Program-made: the position numbers and the translations under genes
NCBI GenBank assembly: GCA_021234155.1
Contig: JAJEKV010000103.1
Coordinates: 188,001-252,000 of the forward strand
Source of the DNA: Isoetes taiwanensis
Taxonomy: Eukaryota; Streptophyta; Lycopodiopsida; Isoetales; Isoetaceae
Length of the DNA: 64,000 bases
Reading direction: 5' to 3'
The notes under the pieces: model-generated
The model's database searches: none
What the model saw: only the letters and a program-made list of their open reading frames with translations
Told to the model about the DNA's origin: nothing
Shown: positions 22,861 to 33,599 of the stretch, piece by piece
How positions within the stretch are numbered: position 1 is the stretch's first letter
How the letters are laid out: every line of letters starts with the position of its first letter

Positions 22861-23260
22861 ACCGGCAGAAAGTTTTCGAGCCTAGATTCGTCTAAACATG
22901 AAGAATCGATGCAATCGACGCAGAAGATCTTCGAAAATCAATAGGATCTGGCCACCGGACTATAACAACAGCGCGCATCTGCCCTAATCTATCTAAATCG
23001 ATTTCGCTATAGGTAAAAATGCAGAGAAAATGTCTGGTTATGGACGGTACGATAAATGCCACGTGGGCTAGATCGGACGGCTTGAAAACCAAAGGTTGGC
23101 TTTCGGTTATTTCAAGTCAACACGTCTAGTTCTAGAAACTCACGTTGTTTTCACATCTTTGCAACCATCTAGAATGGAATGGAACCATAAGCCTGAAATT
23201 TCCTGGCATTCATATAACGTCGTGGGATTAGCTCATCCACAAATGGAACGGCGATAGCCA
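22861..23260. other. 5' flank of the TMEM230-like gene
   Basis: Probable 5' UTR and promoter region. No clear TATA box position could be fixed. Confidence 0.4.
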
Positions 23261-23263
23261 GGA

Positions 23264-23382
23264 GCGGGTCATAGAATCAACAATGACCTGATGAGCATCA
23301 TTATAAGTTGGAGAGCAGAAGAAGCGGGTCATATAATCAATAATGACATCATGAGCATCATTATAAATTGGAGAACAGTTAA
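23264..23382. repeat. Tandem duplication, about 59 bp unit
   Basis: 'gcgggtcata(g/t)aatcaa(c/t)aatgac' to 'ttggagagcag' occurs twice with six or so substitutions. Confidence 0.75.
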
Positions 23383-23918
23383 ATCTGTCACAATCTTTGA
23401 TGTGTTCCAAATTTTACAACTTCCCTTTAGAATTGAGATGACCAATAATGATGTTCCATGAAAACCCAGAGGCCTTTCTTGAGCTTTTTGGAGTATGATC
23501 ACCACGATAAATGATGCACGATAGAAAGTATATTTGTAAAGCATGTTGACTTTTATTTTATGAAGACCTTTTGAGATGTTTTGTGCATCACCGAATGCAA
23601 TAGGTCAGCTTTAAAGTGTTAAAAGTAGCACCCATTTTGAGATACATGACATCGAGGTCATTATATTCTTGTTGAACAACACTATATTTGTTGGCATTGG
23701 CACTACACATGTAGGGCCAACCGTAGCATTCCTTGATGGGCCTCGGATTGGCACGAGAGAAAGGGGGGCCCATATCCCTCCTGAGGAACTTTGGGGAGTT
23801 CTCAATTGCTAACAAATACCATGAACAAGACAAAAGCATGAAATTGAATACAACTGGGGATGGGTAACCTCCCGTTTGCCAAACATGTTGATTTTTGGGG
23901 TTTGTTAGGGGTTCTATC
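23383..23918. other. Intergenic
   Basis: One minus-strand frame of 115 codons (23588-23935) overlaps this stretch but shows no recognised domain and is not supported as a gene. Confidence 0.35.
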
Positions 23919-24250
23919 GGTGATGATCCCAACATGGTAGGACCTCTGTTTGCAATGTCCTCAGTTTGTCTACTGGTTGTAGAGGATTTTGTCCTTATCT
24001 GGTAGTAGGATAAGAAGGTTGACTAGTCTAAAGGTTAGTCTAGTCCTAAAAATTAAGTATTGCAGAGAAGGGGTCTAGCATGGTGATGACCCCGACGTCG
24101 TAGAACCTCTGTATGCAATGTGCGCAGTTTGTCTACTAGTTGTAGAGATTTTGTCCCCTATTTGGTGGTAGGATAAGAAGGCTGGCTGGTCTAAAGGTTA
24201 GTCTAGTCCTGAAAATTAAGTATTGCGGAGAAGGTGTCTAGCATGGTGAT
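23919..24250. repeat. Tandem duplication, period 163 bp
   Basis: Two units (starts at 23919 and 24082, remnant of a third at 24245), about 88 percent identical, share 'ggtgatga(t/c)ccc' and 'gtctactagttgtagag' segments. Confidence 0.85.
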
Positions 24251-27200
24251 GCTAAGATGGTGACGTTAAAACTGATGCCTTTGGTGATGCTACTAGGACC
24301 TTGCTTCCTAAGGTGAGATTAAATCCTAGCCTACAAATCGGAAAAATTCAATTCAGATCGAAGTGTTAAAAAGATATCATTTCCATTGAGTACATAATAT
24401 AGAGGCTTTTGGAAGTCCAATCTATAACGAGCTTGATACATAAGAGTTTTTAACGAGAGCAAAGATGGATTGAGAAAAGGACAAATAAAAATATGTCTGA
24501 CAAATTCAGGACTGTTTTTACGCATATCACAACTTGTATCAAAATTTTGAGACAACCCAAGAACACTTTTATGTAAAAATTAACCCTTGATATCTTGCAT
24601 CCAATATTATAGAAAATATTGAACAATCCCTTTCTCCTCTCTTTTATCATCCCAAAGCAACAAGATGGATACAAATAGATCAGTTTGGTAAGTCACCATT
24701 CCAAGCAAAATTGTTACGAGCAACAAGTAAAATCAGATTAAGTCTATATAGAACCACAAGAGGAGTATGGCTACAACCCAAAAGACAGTAGAAATATTGA
24801 ATAACTCACCATTCAACCTATGACCTTAGACAAATCTGAACTCCCCATTGAGGTGCTAGTACGAAAGATGACCATGTAATCTCAGGATTCCTCCTCCTTA
24901 GATCCATGTAAATATCACTCTTATATAACCAACTTTCCTTTAAGCTTTCCCCAAGATCTTTCACTAAAGGTAGTTTGGCATGCTGTTTTCCCTCTTTTGG
25001 CGCTTATGGACTGCATCCTAGGAAGTCTCATGTAGGGATTGCTATACATTCCATAGATTCTAGCTTAGATCGTAACAGAAACCATTAGCCTGGTTTTTTG
25101 TTCAATAGACTGGTGTCCAGTCGAGTAGTCACCCCGGATCATAAATGAAACTTGAGAAGGGAAGAGGTAAAGATCATTTTTAAACATACTTGAAGTATGA
25201 TCAACCTTAAGGGGAGCCATTGTAATTTGCCACATCTATTCTTCAAAACGGGGCATCTCTTTTTTTCTTTTTCTTTTTGAAAGACTGGAGTCATTTTACT
25301 CATCATACACATCTCTAGTACAGTATATGTATCAAAGGGAGGTAATCTGAATTCATTCCATGCCACGATATCTTATGCAAGAAGCTGCTCCATGTGATTG
25401 TATATTATATATGATGGCAGATCTTGAACCTGATATACGGCCAATCTCGAGTTCATGATCTCAGGGCAATAAATTTTAAAGTCCCCATTACTAAACTAGT
25501 GTTGGTTATACTTCAACTCGTGAACTCGGGTATGGCAGATTTAAGGTTCTACCACTGGACCACGCCTCAAAGGGCTTATGTTCAAAGACGTCAATCTATT
25601 AACCATCATATCATGCGTACATTAGATAAATCACATTCTACATATCACATGGAAGCCAATCCTGCTAGGAGCCACTTGCATATGATTATTTAGTATACAT
25701 GACAAGTTTAACGTCTCCACTATAGGACCAATTGGTCATATTTGAACTCGTGACATCAGAGCAATGAATTTTAAGGTTCCTATTACTAGACCAATGTTTG
25801 ACCATACTTGAAACTGTGACCTCAGGTGTGGTAGAAATATTAGTGGTGCATCTAGTTGGGCTCATTAGATTTCACTAAGTGTTGTAGACTGTAATCTAGC
25901 TATCAACAAATTATGTTTCCATTTTATTCGATTTGATTCTTCTTGTTCTTCTGAAATTTTGATAAAATGGTTGTTTGCATTTATCCCAAGTGGCCTCATT
26001 TGTGTGTCATACTCTTTATTTTTTGTAAGATGCAATAGTGGATATTTGGGCTAGATAGATCTAGTTAAATTGGCTCTAGATGTAATAAGTATGCTGCTAC
26101 CAATTGGAAACATATACATTAATATGTTGGCAGTGCTTGATCATAGTGATCCATTTTTGTTTCTCGATTTGTGGATAACACGCCTACACCTTCCATCCTC
26201 ATTACAGTGCCTACAGAAATAAAGTCTGGCAAAAATTAGGTATATCTGCTCCCACATTTCTATGGATACCATACTATCTATATATTTGCCAGCAAGTCAT
26301 GTGCACCAACGAGTTGTTCTGGAGATCCCATTGACATTCCAAATCGCATCGCCTACCCTGAGGATTATTAGGAGTCCCTTGTTTGTGCACTTTTATCTTA
26401 TTGTTGTGAATATACGGGGAATATGTGGACAAGGCCCATAGAGCAACATTGGGTGTACTGTGTGCAACGCATAGACCATGGACATTAGAAATTAGAGATG
26501 ATATGCCAAGTATTTGAATTAATTGTTGAGACTCTAGGTGTGTTTGTGTTTCCTATATTATGGATAAATTTTAGATATTCATCCTATCTTTTTGGGTTGC
26601 TCAAAGGGAAAACGCTAGATAAGTTGTTATGGTTGTTGAATATGCTTTAAATATACTTAATGAATGGCATAGATTAGTATTAAGGAATAAAAGGAGGATA
26701 TAGAGTTGGATGGCCAGAGATAGTAGCAAAATAAAAAGATGTTATTTCTGCAATTTGTTTCTAAATGGAGCTCATGTGAATATCCTACAGAGTGCCAGTT
26801 TGTATGGAATCATCCTGGGGAGTAGGCGTTAGACAGAACGATTGAACCAGGCAAGAATCGAATCTGGCAAGAGACGTCAAAACAAGGGATAAGTGTGGAT
26901 TGGCCGAACTGCAAGTTCAGAAGCAGGATCGAAGGCAGAAACAATTTTTTTTGGTACAGAAAAATTTGGGTGAAGAAACTTGTCGCTTTGGGAAGTAGAG
27001 ATTGAGCCAACGATTTGAGATAGCGGAAGTGATATAAAAACCAGAGATGGATCCGGCTTTTCCTTCAGTTGCATCAGTGAATTTGTGATGTAGCGTTTTG
27101 GATCATCCTTCAGTTGCATCAGCAAATCTGTGATATGGCATTTTGGAGTGATCCAACTTTATAGGATCGATTGTGAAGAGCAAAGGAGGGCGTACAAGGA

Positions 27201-27354
27201 CAATCTTGTTTTAAAATGGTCGGACTCTTCTGAACTTTGTTATATGAACTGTGTAGGAGAAGTCCCATTGTGTAGGAGGGCAACCCATTGTGTGACTTCG
27301 ATCCACATGGATAAAAGTTCTTTGCTTGCTTCAAAATAGGTAGCGGCCTTCAAA
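24251..27354. other. Intergenic AT-rich sequence
   Basis: Short frames on both strands with no recognised domain and no intact gene. A shorter repeated phrase ('gaactcgtga(c/a)..tca') occurs near 25440, 25510 and 25745, suggesting old repeats. Confidence 0.45.
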
Positions 27355-28461
27355 ACTAAGGCTAAGATTCCACTATCACAGTTAGGGGCGCGTCAAGGAA
27401 CGCCGTAAATCTACTCCGGGATGTGGTAAACCCGGACACATGTCCGGGTTAACCACTATCTGTCCGAGCTAACCACTATTTTTGTCCGAGCTAACCACCA
27501 TTTTTTGGCCGGGATAACCATGCAATGAACTGAGCTCGAAACTGTGTTCTGACATGCCGATCTTGGAATAGAGCTTGTAATCTGCTCTTTAAACGGTTTA
27601 ATCCAGTTCAAACACCATTAGAATCACCTTGCCAGCCCCTAAAAACCTCATTCATTCAAGAGAGCAAGGGATTTGAGCACTGATCAAGCAAGATCAGTGA
27701 AAAAACATGCGTAAACCCTTGTTTTTGTGCTTGAAATCGAAGCGGTGGTAAACCCGGACATATGTCCCAAGTACCATCTCCCGAGTAGATTTACTACCAT
27801 CCGGCCAATTAACTGAACACCAATCCTTTGATGGCATCTTAGATTTGAAGTTTTGACGATGATTCCACTACCGCAGTTAGCAATTAGCAAAACGCTGCCC
27901 TCAAAACTGAAAACTCTCACATCTAATTGCAAAACACTCAGTTAACTATCTAACTATCAAGGGAGCAATGCCGTAACTTTCAGATTATAATAATTGCCGT
28001 GGGCTAGATTCCTGAAGTAGAGAGCAGATGCCGTAGATTTTCGCCAAGTTTGATTTTTTTAAATTCTTGAACTAATTGCTAATTGCTCAAGCGAAATCAT
28101 CGCCTATCTTATGCTCTATTCACATGCATAAAAAGTAAAAATCCGGTACGCAATGTGAGCGTGACATCCCAGGCGTGTAGTCGAATTTCATAGCAAAGAT
28201 CGCAAATTTTTAGCAAATCCCGCTGCATTACACCCATCCAAGAAATCAGAAAGTACCGGAAGGAAAATCGACACCCATCAAATAAACCGCAGCGGTACCG
28301 GAAGGGAAATCATCTCTCACAGACCGCTAGTCACGCCCACCTCCCTTGCTGCTGCTATTTTAGGAGCTCATGTGAATCCGCCATTAGGTCACAGAAGGAA
28401 GCCGCAATTGAGGTTTTGCTCCCAAATGCCATTGCCGATAGTGGAATCTGGCCCTAATAGT
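27355..28461. mobile_element. Candidate inverted-repeat element (about 1.1 kb)
   Basis: GATTCCACTATC (27365-27376) is repeated in inverse at 28437-28448, and the match extends outward with mismatches to about 25 bp per end (ACTAAGGCTA... / ...CCCTAATAGT). No coding capacity was seen. Inside, a 17-base stretch at 27406-27422 (GTAAATCTACTCCGGGA) recurs inverted at 27779-27794, and a perfect 10-bp-arm hairpin lies at 27428-27449. A MITE-like non-autonomous element fits. No convincing target duplication was found, so the ends are uncertain. Confidence 0.5.
27428..27449. repeat. Perfect inverted repeat, 10-bp arms
   Basis: AACCCGGACA, two-base loop, TGTCCGGGTT. It is followed by three copies of a roughly 30-base phrase 'tgtccg(a/g)(g/t)(c/t)taaccac' to about 27520, and a related sequence returns at 27747. 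Confidence 0.85.
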
Positions 28462-28496
28462 AGAATTTTGAGAACGTGTCAAGTTTAAACATTTCA

Positions 28497-28499
28497 TAG
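28497..28499. repeat. Target-site duplication TAG, left copy
   Basis: TAG precedes the CACAACAAGA terminus and TAG follows the opposite terminus at 55982-55984. CACTA elements make 3-bp duplications. Confidence 0.85.
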
Positions 28500-28528
28500 C
28501 ACAACAAGAGAATGGACATTTAGCGGCG
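28500..28528 (+). repeat. Left terminal inverted repeat of the CACTA element
   Basis: Starts CACAACAAGAGAATGGACAT; mirrors 55953-55981 with four mismatches in 29. Confidence 0.88.
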
Positions 28529-29035
28529 TGGGCTTGCGGCGTCAGGCGACGCGGATCGTCGCAAATAACGCCACCATGCGACGCCAATGCTAAATCGTCA
28601 CGGTCGCGGACACGCCGCATGCGACGGCGGTGGTGCGCATCGTCCCCACACCGCGGACGTGGCGTGATCCGCTGTCATGCCGTGGACGCTTAAGCCAGTG
28701 GATCCGTGTGTCACGCCAGTGGGCGCCATACGCCAAGGCCGCATGCGACGTCTGATTTCGCCCATCCGTCTCGCCCGGTGTGCTTGGCTACCGGTGGGCG
28801 GCGGGGTAATGTCTCGCCAGTGGATGTTTACTTTACGGACGCCGCATGCGACGTCAGATATGTGACGATGTGGCGTATGTGTCGATATGACACGCCAAGA
28901 CGATATATGACGATGTGACGATATGACACGCCAAGACGATATATGTGACGATATGACACGCCAAGATGTATATGTGACGATATGACACGCCAAGACGTAT
29001 ATGTGACGTAGGTGGTCGATGTGACGATATTTTTA
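28529..29035. repeat. Left subterminal repeat block
   Basis: GC-rich at first with CCGCATGCGACG motifs at about 28615, 28739 and 28843, then four or five copies of a 27-35 bp phrase 'gacgatatgacacgccaaga(c)gatatatgt' between about 28885 and 29010. Subterminal repeats bind the transposase partner in En/Spm. A related phrase recurs at 30693-30730. Confidence 0.8.
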
Positions 29036-29166
29036 TATAATGGCTGGTTAATGGTTTTTAGGATTACAAATTCAATAGTCGTTCCGATTGATACCGCCTA
29101 AAAAGACTCTGACGACCAACCTGCAGCTTCATTTAAGCGTGTTGCCTGCGCATGCATCATCACAGT

Positions 29167-29372
29167 AGATATGCTACCGCTATAAATTGTTCATTATAAA
29201 ACTGACGTTGTTCTGTGTCAAAATCTAGTTGTTCCAAGTTTACAATCCTTGAAGGTAACTTGACAATAGGCTTGTTGTCAATCATTGTTGCTGAGAGAAG
29301 AACATGATAAAGCCTTAAAATTTGTGCAAGAACACAAGAAAAATCCCACACTTTTACCTTTTGTCCGGCCAA
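29167..29372 (-). pseudogene. SNF2-family ATPase fragment (C-terminal side of the first lobe)
   Basis: Minus-strand frame encodes IDNKPIVKLPSRIVNLEQLD followed by FDTEQRQFYNEQF, the conserved segment that follows helicase motif IV in SNF2 chromatin ATPases of the RAD5/SMARCA3 group (those proteins have PI-L-P-(K/R)-V and F-EER-FY). It is one piece of the same captured gene as 30784-31095: the gene order on the minus strand is correct, with about 1.4 kb of other sequence between. No intact ATPase could be made. Confidence 0.75.
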
Positions 29373-29574
29373 GCATTATAGTGTTTAATATGACTTCTGT
29401 ACCGCTTGTCCCGACGCCCTAATGGCGGATTCTAGGTTTAGGTCGATGGCTTAATTCAAACATAGCGCAATTCAAACATCCCTAAAAGGGATTTATTGAT
29501 TATTGACCGATTGATCCGGCCCATATCAATGCGGCTTCATCGTGTCTTTCGAAGTAATCTTATCTCTAGATGTG

Positions 29575-29613
29575 AAAGAGAATGGTCATTTAGCGACGGG
29601 GTTTGCGACGCCT
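29575..29613 (+). repeat. Internal CACTA terminus-like sequence
   Basis: AAGAGAATGGTCATTTAGCG continuing to GGTTTGCGACGCC matches the left terminus (28506-28540) at about 33 of 38 positions but lacks the outermost CACAAC. Confidence 0.75.
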
Positions 29614-30578
29614 CAATTACCTCCTTCATCTAGACTCTTCGTAAAACCGAATCATGGAAAAATGGTTTTTTGGGGTCTTTGAGAGCTTGCAAGAGCTTGA
29701 AAAATATTGTCCGAACTATATCAGAAACCAAAGAAGCACATATGGATACGCCAATACAGGGGGGAAGAAGGTTATGATTTTGTGATATATGATGGTGGCA
29801 CTATGGAATTTCAACATCAAGGTTGGAATCGCTTTGCTTGAACTTGCAACTTTAAAACGTTCCATTGTGATATATGATGGTGGAGGAATTTATGCTTCAA
29901 TTGCACAAGTTCCATATGATGATGGGATTTTGAAAAGCCGAGATACTATGTGGCTACACCCGTTGATGGCCTTGTTTCGAGATCCATACATGGAAAGTGG
30001 AATTGAACATAGCTCGGGCCGCTATGCCAAGAAGAGTATCTAAACCGCCACCGTTACCTTGGAAGTCTTCAAAGCAGAGCATGTCATGGTGCAAAGGAAA
30101 ATGGGCTTCAGCCGAGCTTAGGGATCACAAGGCGTTGAGCTTGCCGACATCGCCGGGGTTCTTCACGAACACCCAATACCGAAAAATGCACTCTCTTTTC
30201 GCCCTACATGCCAAAAATCAGATCCTTTGGTGCGCTTTTAACGCCATGCTCGATTGTTTTCGCTTCATGACTCATGAACTTGTTCCGCTTTGAGCCAAGA
30301 TTTTTATGGGTTGTCACCATCGATCGATTGTATGATCCGACAAATACAACATACAAAGCAGCAAAAAATCATGCGCTTTTCGAGAAATCTCTTAACCGCC
30401 TTTTTTTAATTTCTTCATTATGGCCATTCTCGAGGTTGTGGAGGTCGCTTGCCTTCTTGGACAAGTTTGTTCATCGAAAATCAAGAGAATTGTGGAGTTG
30501 GTTGAACCAAAATATTTTAATTGGTCATCTAGCAAAATGCTTTGGGAAGAAAATAAGTGTATTCTCTCGCAACATTCA
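29614..30578. other. Unassigned cargo of the CACTA element
   Basis: Plus-strand frames at 29789-30043 and 29997-30293 overlap and show no recognised domain. The stretch interrupts the captured SNF2 gene. Confidence 0.4.
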
Positions 30579-30616
30579 TTCTAGAACTTTCTACAACATT
30601 CTGGAATTTTCTAGAA
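30579..30616. promoter_or_regulatory. Heat-shock-element array of eight pentamers, seven perfect
   Basis: Alternating TTC and GAA triplets at exact 5-base spacing: TTC 30579, GAA 30584, TTC 30589, CAA 30594 (one mismatch), TTC 30599, GAA 30604, TTC 30609, GAA 30614. This is the nGAAnnTTCn consensus bound by trimeric heat-shock factors. Factor binding is inference. Confidence 0.72.
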
Positions 30617-30669
30617 GGATTCCTTAGGCTCACCCAAGATTCTCTTATATTTTAAAACTTTTTAAAACT

Positions 30670-30692
30670 TTCTAGAACATTCTAGAACTTTC
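30670..30692. promoter_or_regulatory. Second heat-shock-element array, five perfect pentamers
   Basis: TTC 30670, GAA 30675, TTC 30680, GAA 30685, TTC 30690, all with 2-base gaps and no mismatch. It lies 54 bp after the first array and directly before a copy of the left subterminal repeat phrase. Confidence 0.75.
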
Positions 30693-30783
30693 GTATATGT
30701 GACGATGTGACATATGTGTCGAGAAGGTCGATGTTCCGTAAAGGCACCATCTTCATTGTGCCCTTAAGCCCCAGCAAGCACAT

Positions 30784-31095
30784 GAACTTTTAATGTGAGC
30801 ATTTCTAATGGATTGAGCTTCATCCAGAATAATTCTAAACCACCTAATGTTCGACAGTGTGCCCCTTAGCCTGGGGGTCGCTTTTTTCATCCTCTTCGAT
30901 GGCTTTTCTCAGAATTCGTAACAAATGGTTCCATATGTAGTAAGCACAATGTCGTGCTTACAAAATTCAACACAATTTATTCTTCTCTGATCTTCATGGT
31001 ATATGTACACAGATAGCTTGACAGATGGTACTACTTTTTCCTTCAATTCATGTTCCCATTGTTTTTAAAGCGATTTAGGGCAAACAATCAAGGTG
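30784..31095 (-). pseudogene. SNF2-family ATPase fragment with the DEAQ box
   Basis: About 104 codons on the minus strand with two stops. In order: TLIVCPKSL (helicase motif Ia), KQWEHELKEK, LSVYIYHEDQRR, HDIVLTTYGTI (motif Ib-like) and RWFRIILDEAQSIRN (motif II with DEAQ). These are hallmarks of the first RecA-like lobe of SNF2 chromatin remodellers, RAD5/SMARCA3 group. The ATP-binding motif I is not present. The fragment sits inside the CACTA element on the strand opposite to the transposase, so it is best read as a captured host gene piece. Confidence 0.88.
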
Positions 31096-33219
31096 CAAAC
31101 AATCAGGGTTGGCAAGGAGTATAGAAAATGATGCGCGTCATCTTTTAAGAGAGCTTGATTCACGCTTGATAATCGAGCCATGCGTGCACAAAAGTTCAAA
31201 TTAGAGGATATTATGCTAGACACTCCACCGATATTTCGTGGATCTAGTTGGCTCTCAAGATAGTGTAGATTGGTTAGATAAGAAAGTCCTTGAGACCGCA
31301 TTTCATTTCGCGGCTTGTGCAACCAAGTGGGCAAATTTTGATTTGATAACCGATTCTCGCTTGGATTTTTTGTTTCAGCTCGTATTCCAAAAATCAACGC
31401 AAGCACATTTGCCTTATATGGAATTGTGGAGAAAAAAAAAGATGAAAATCAATGCATGTGGAAATTTAGATACCAAGTATTGGGATAGTTCCCAAAGTTA
31501 TGTCTTCACAAAAAGGCTGGAGCAGATTTGTCAAGGCAAAGAATTTGCAGTGAATGATGTGGTTTCGCTTGAGAGAGATATCCAAGGTAAAAATTTTACA
31601 TCACCGGCGAAGGGATCCTTCCTCACGGGGTGCCGGAAATTACAAAGTTGATGATGGTGATGCAAATGCCCTTTTGCGTAAAGTTTTCAGTCGCTTTGAG
31701 TCGATATTTGGTATTGAAGCAACTTAAATTCTATCTTTGATATAACTATAATATGGTAGTTTTGAGCTCAGATTAGCTCCTCGGTTGATCCGCAATTTTT
31801 GAGCTCGTAATTTAGCTTATAGTTGATCCGTAATTTTTGAGGCACCGCCTTATGTATATAAGCATGATGTAGAATACAAAAACCGGATATATGATATGAT
31901 ATAGATTTCTCGAAATCGCTTTTTCAAAATGGAATTTGAAGATAAAAATATGAAGAAGATGAATATGATCGATGGATATCAAGAAGATGAATGCCACGAT
32001 GAATAAGGATATGACAATAATATTGCTTGTTTTAATTTATATAGGCCTATTTGTGCTATGGGTATTTTGAAAAAGCATGAATTTAGTGATGGACATGGAG
32101 TTGGAGATGGTTGATCCGTAATTTTTTTTGAGCTCATAATTTAGCTTCCGGTTGATCCGTAGAAAGAGAAAAAAAGAAGGAATTAGAAATGACATATGGA
32201 TTTACCCCTAGAATTTCTACAACGAGAAGATTGGGTAGTCAAAAAGTGGGACTCCCATATCCTCACCCAACATCTTTAGAGAAGCAACAAAATGCAATCC
32301 TAATGAGGAACTTGGTGTCCAAAGATAGTGGGAGAACTGCTTCGACGACCTTTGCAAATCCAAGGCATTAATGTCCCATGTGTCAAAGCTGCCCGATCAA
32401 AATTTGCCTAAAAATGCCATCGCCCACCGGCATCGCCACGACAAATGTCACGGCAAAATGTCGACTTGCCACGCAATTTGCTCGTGGATACGCTAATCAA
32501 GCTATGTTCAAGTGTTTTGAGGTATGCGATTTTAGGTTGTTACACAAAACTTGCTCGATTTTAGGTTGCTCGTAATGCGATAGGTATACATAAATTTCAT
32601 AACCGACAAATGTCACGACAAATGTCAAGACAAATGTCACGACAACAAATGTCACGACAATGTCGACGTCGATGCGACGCCATGTGACATTACGTAACCT
32701 AAGACACGCCAAGACGCATCGCCATCGCAGTACCGCCAGTCGCATGTGACCCGGATTTTGACCGTTGACTATACGCCGCATGCGACGTGGTCTACACGAC
32801 GATGACACGCCCAGACGCATTTCTTGCCGTGTACCGCCAAGTCGTAGGTGACCGGCATGTGACCGTTGACACTACGCCGCCGGCGACGCCACGCCGCATG
32901 CGACGCTACATTCATTTCTATATAAACAACTTTTTCTCAAGATTCATTGTTATTTTCTTTTCGCCTCCTCTTCCAAAATTTAGCCCTTTGGTGTTCTTCT
33001 TTAACCATATCTTATACTTGTTGTCGCCTCTACATGGATCGCCATGGTCATCTCGATGATCGACGCCTGGAGATGGCCGTGAGAGACAGATTGATGTTGT
33101 CTTACCACCGTGGAGGCCGGATATGCGGAACCGCCACATGTAAGTTACCGATTCTTGTATTTAGTAGCCTAGACATATATAAACTAGGAGAGGACGGTAA
33201 TCACCGCGAGTAAAAAAAC
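31096..33219. other. Unassigned CACTA cargo with short repeats
   Basis: An open frame of 137 codons (31238-31651, plus) has no recognised domain. Between 31770 and 32160 the phrase 'gttgatccg(t/c)aattttt' with 'gagctc(a/g)taatttagctt' recurs four times. Between 32436 and 32660 'acaaatgtcacg' or close variants recurs six times. CCGCATGCGACG occurs at about 32772 and 32893. A frame from 33034 begins MDRHGHLDDRRLEMAVRDRL and may be the start of the transposase gene. Confidence 0.45.
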
Positions 33220-33224
33220 GCAGT

Positions 33225-33520
33225 GTTTTTGGTCAAGGACACCTGGCCGCCTCCACCTTGAGTGGAGAGGACCAGTGTGCCAGCCCAAACTCACCTTCAT
33301 ACCTTACTAAGTACAATGTAGATTACAAAATTGAGGTGTCGCTAGAGTCAAGGTCATATGTCGACTTCACCTTGAGTGGAGGGGACTCTATGTATCGGGC
33401 TAGCTGCCTCCAAAAAAAGATCTTTATTGAAATTGAAACTTATATAAGGGTCGCACTTTAGAAAGGGCATGGTCTGGCTTCACCTTGAGTGGAGAGGACT
33501 ACGGTCCGGGCCCAATTCTC
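33225..33520 (+). repeat. Short repeat, three copies, tRNA-like phrase
   Basis: 'caccttgagtggagaggac' or a close variant occurs at about 33255, 33370 and 33481, spaced about 115 bp. The same family forms a four-copy cluster at 49645-50040. Confidence 0.7.
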
Positions 33521-33526
33521 GGCCCA

Positions 33527-33578
33527 TTTAGGATTTAGGGTTTAGGGTTTAGGGTTTAGGGTTTAGGGTTTAGGGTTT
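33527..33578. repeat. Interstitial telomeric repeat (TTTAGGG)
   Basis: Seven consecutive TTTAGGG-type units, the first with one change (TTTAGGA). It lies inside the transposon, not at a chromosome end. Confidence 0.95.
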
Positions 33579-33599
33579 ATACTACCATATATTGTATCT

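Noticed and set aside
23588-23935. Minus-strand frame of 115 codons
   Set aside because: No domain or splice pattern was recognised, and the region contains tandem duplications.
33527-33578. Chromosome end
   Set aside because: Only seven repeat units and genes continue on both sides, so it is interstitial.
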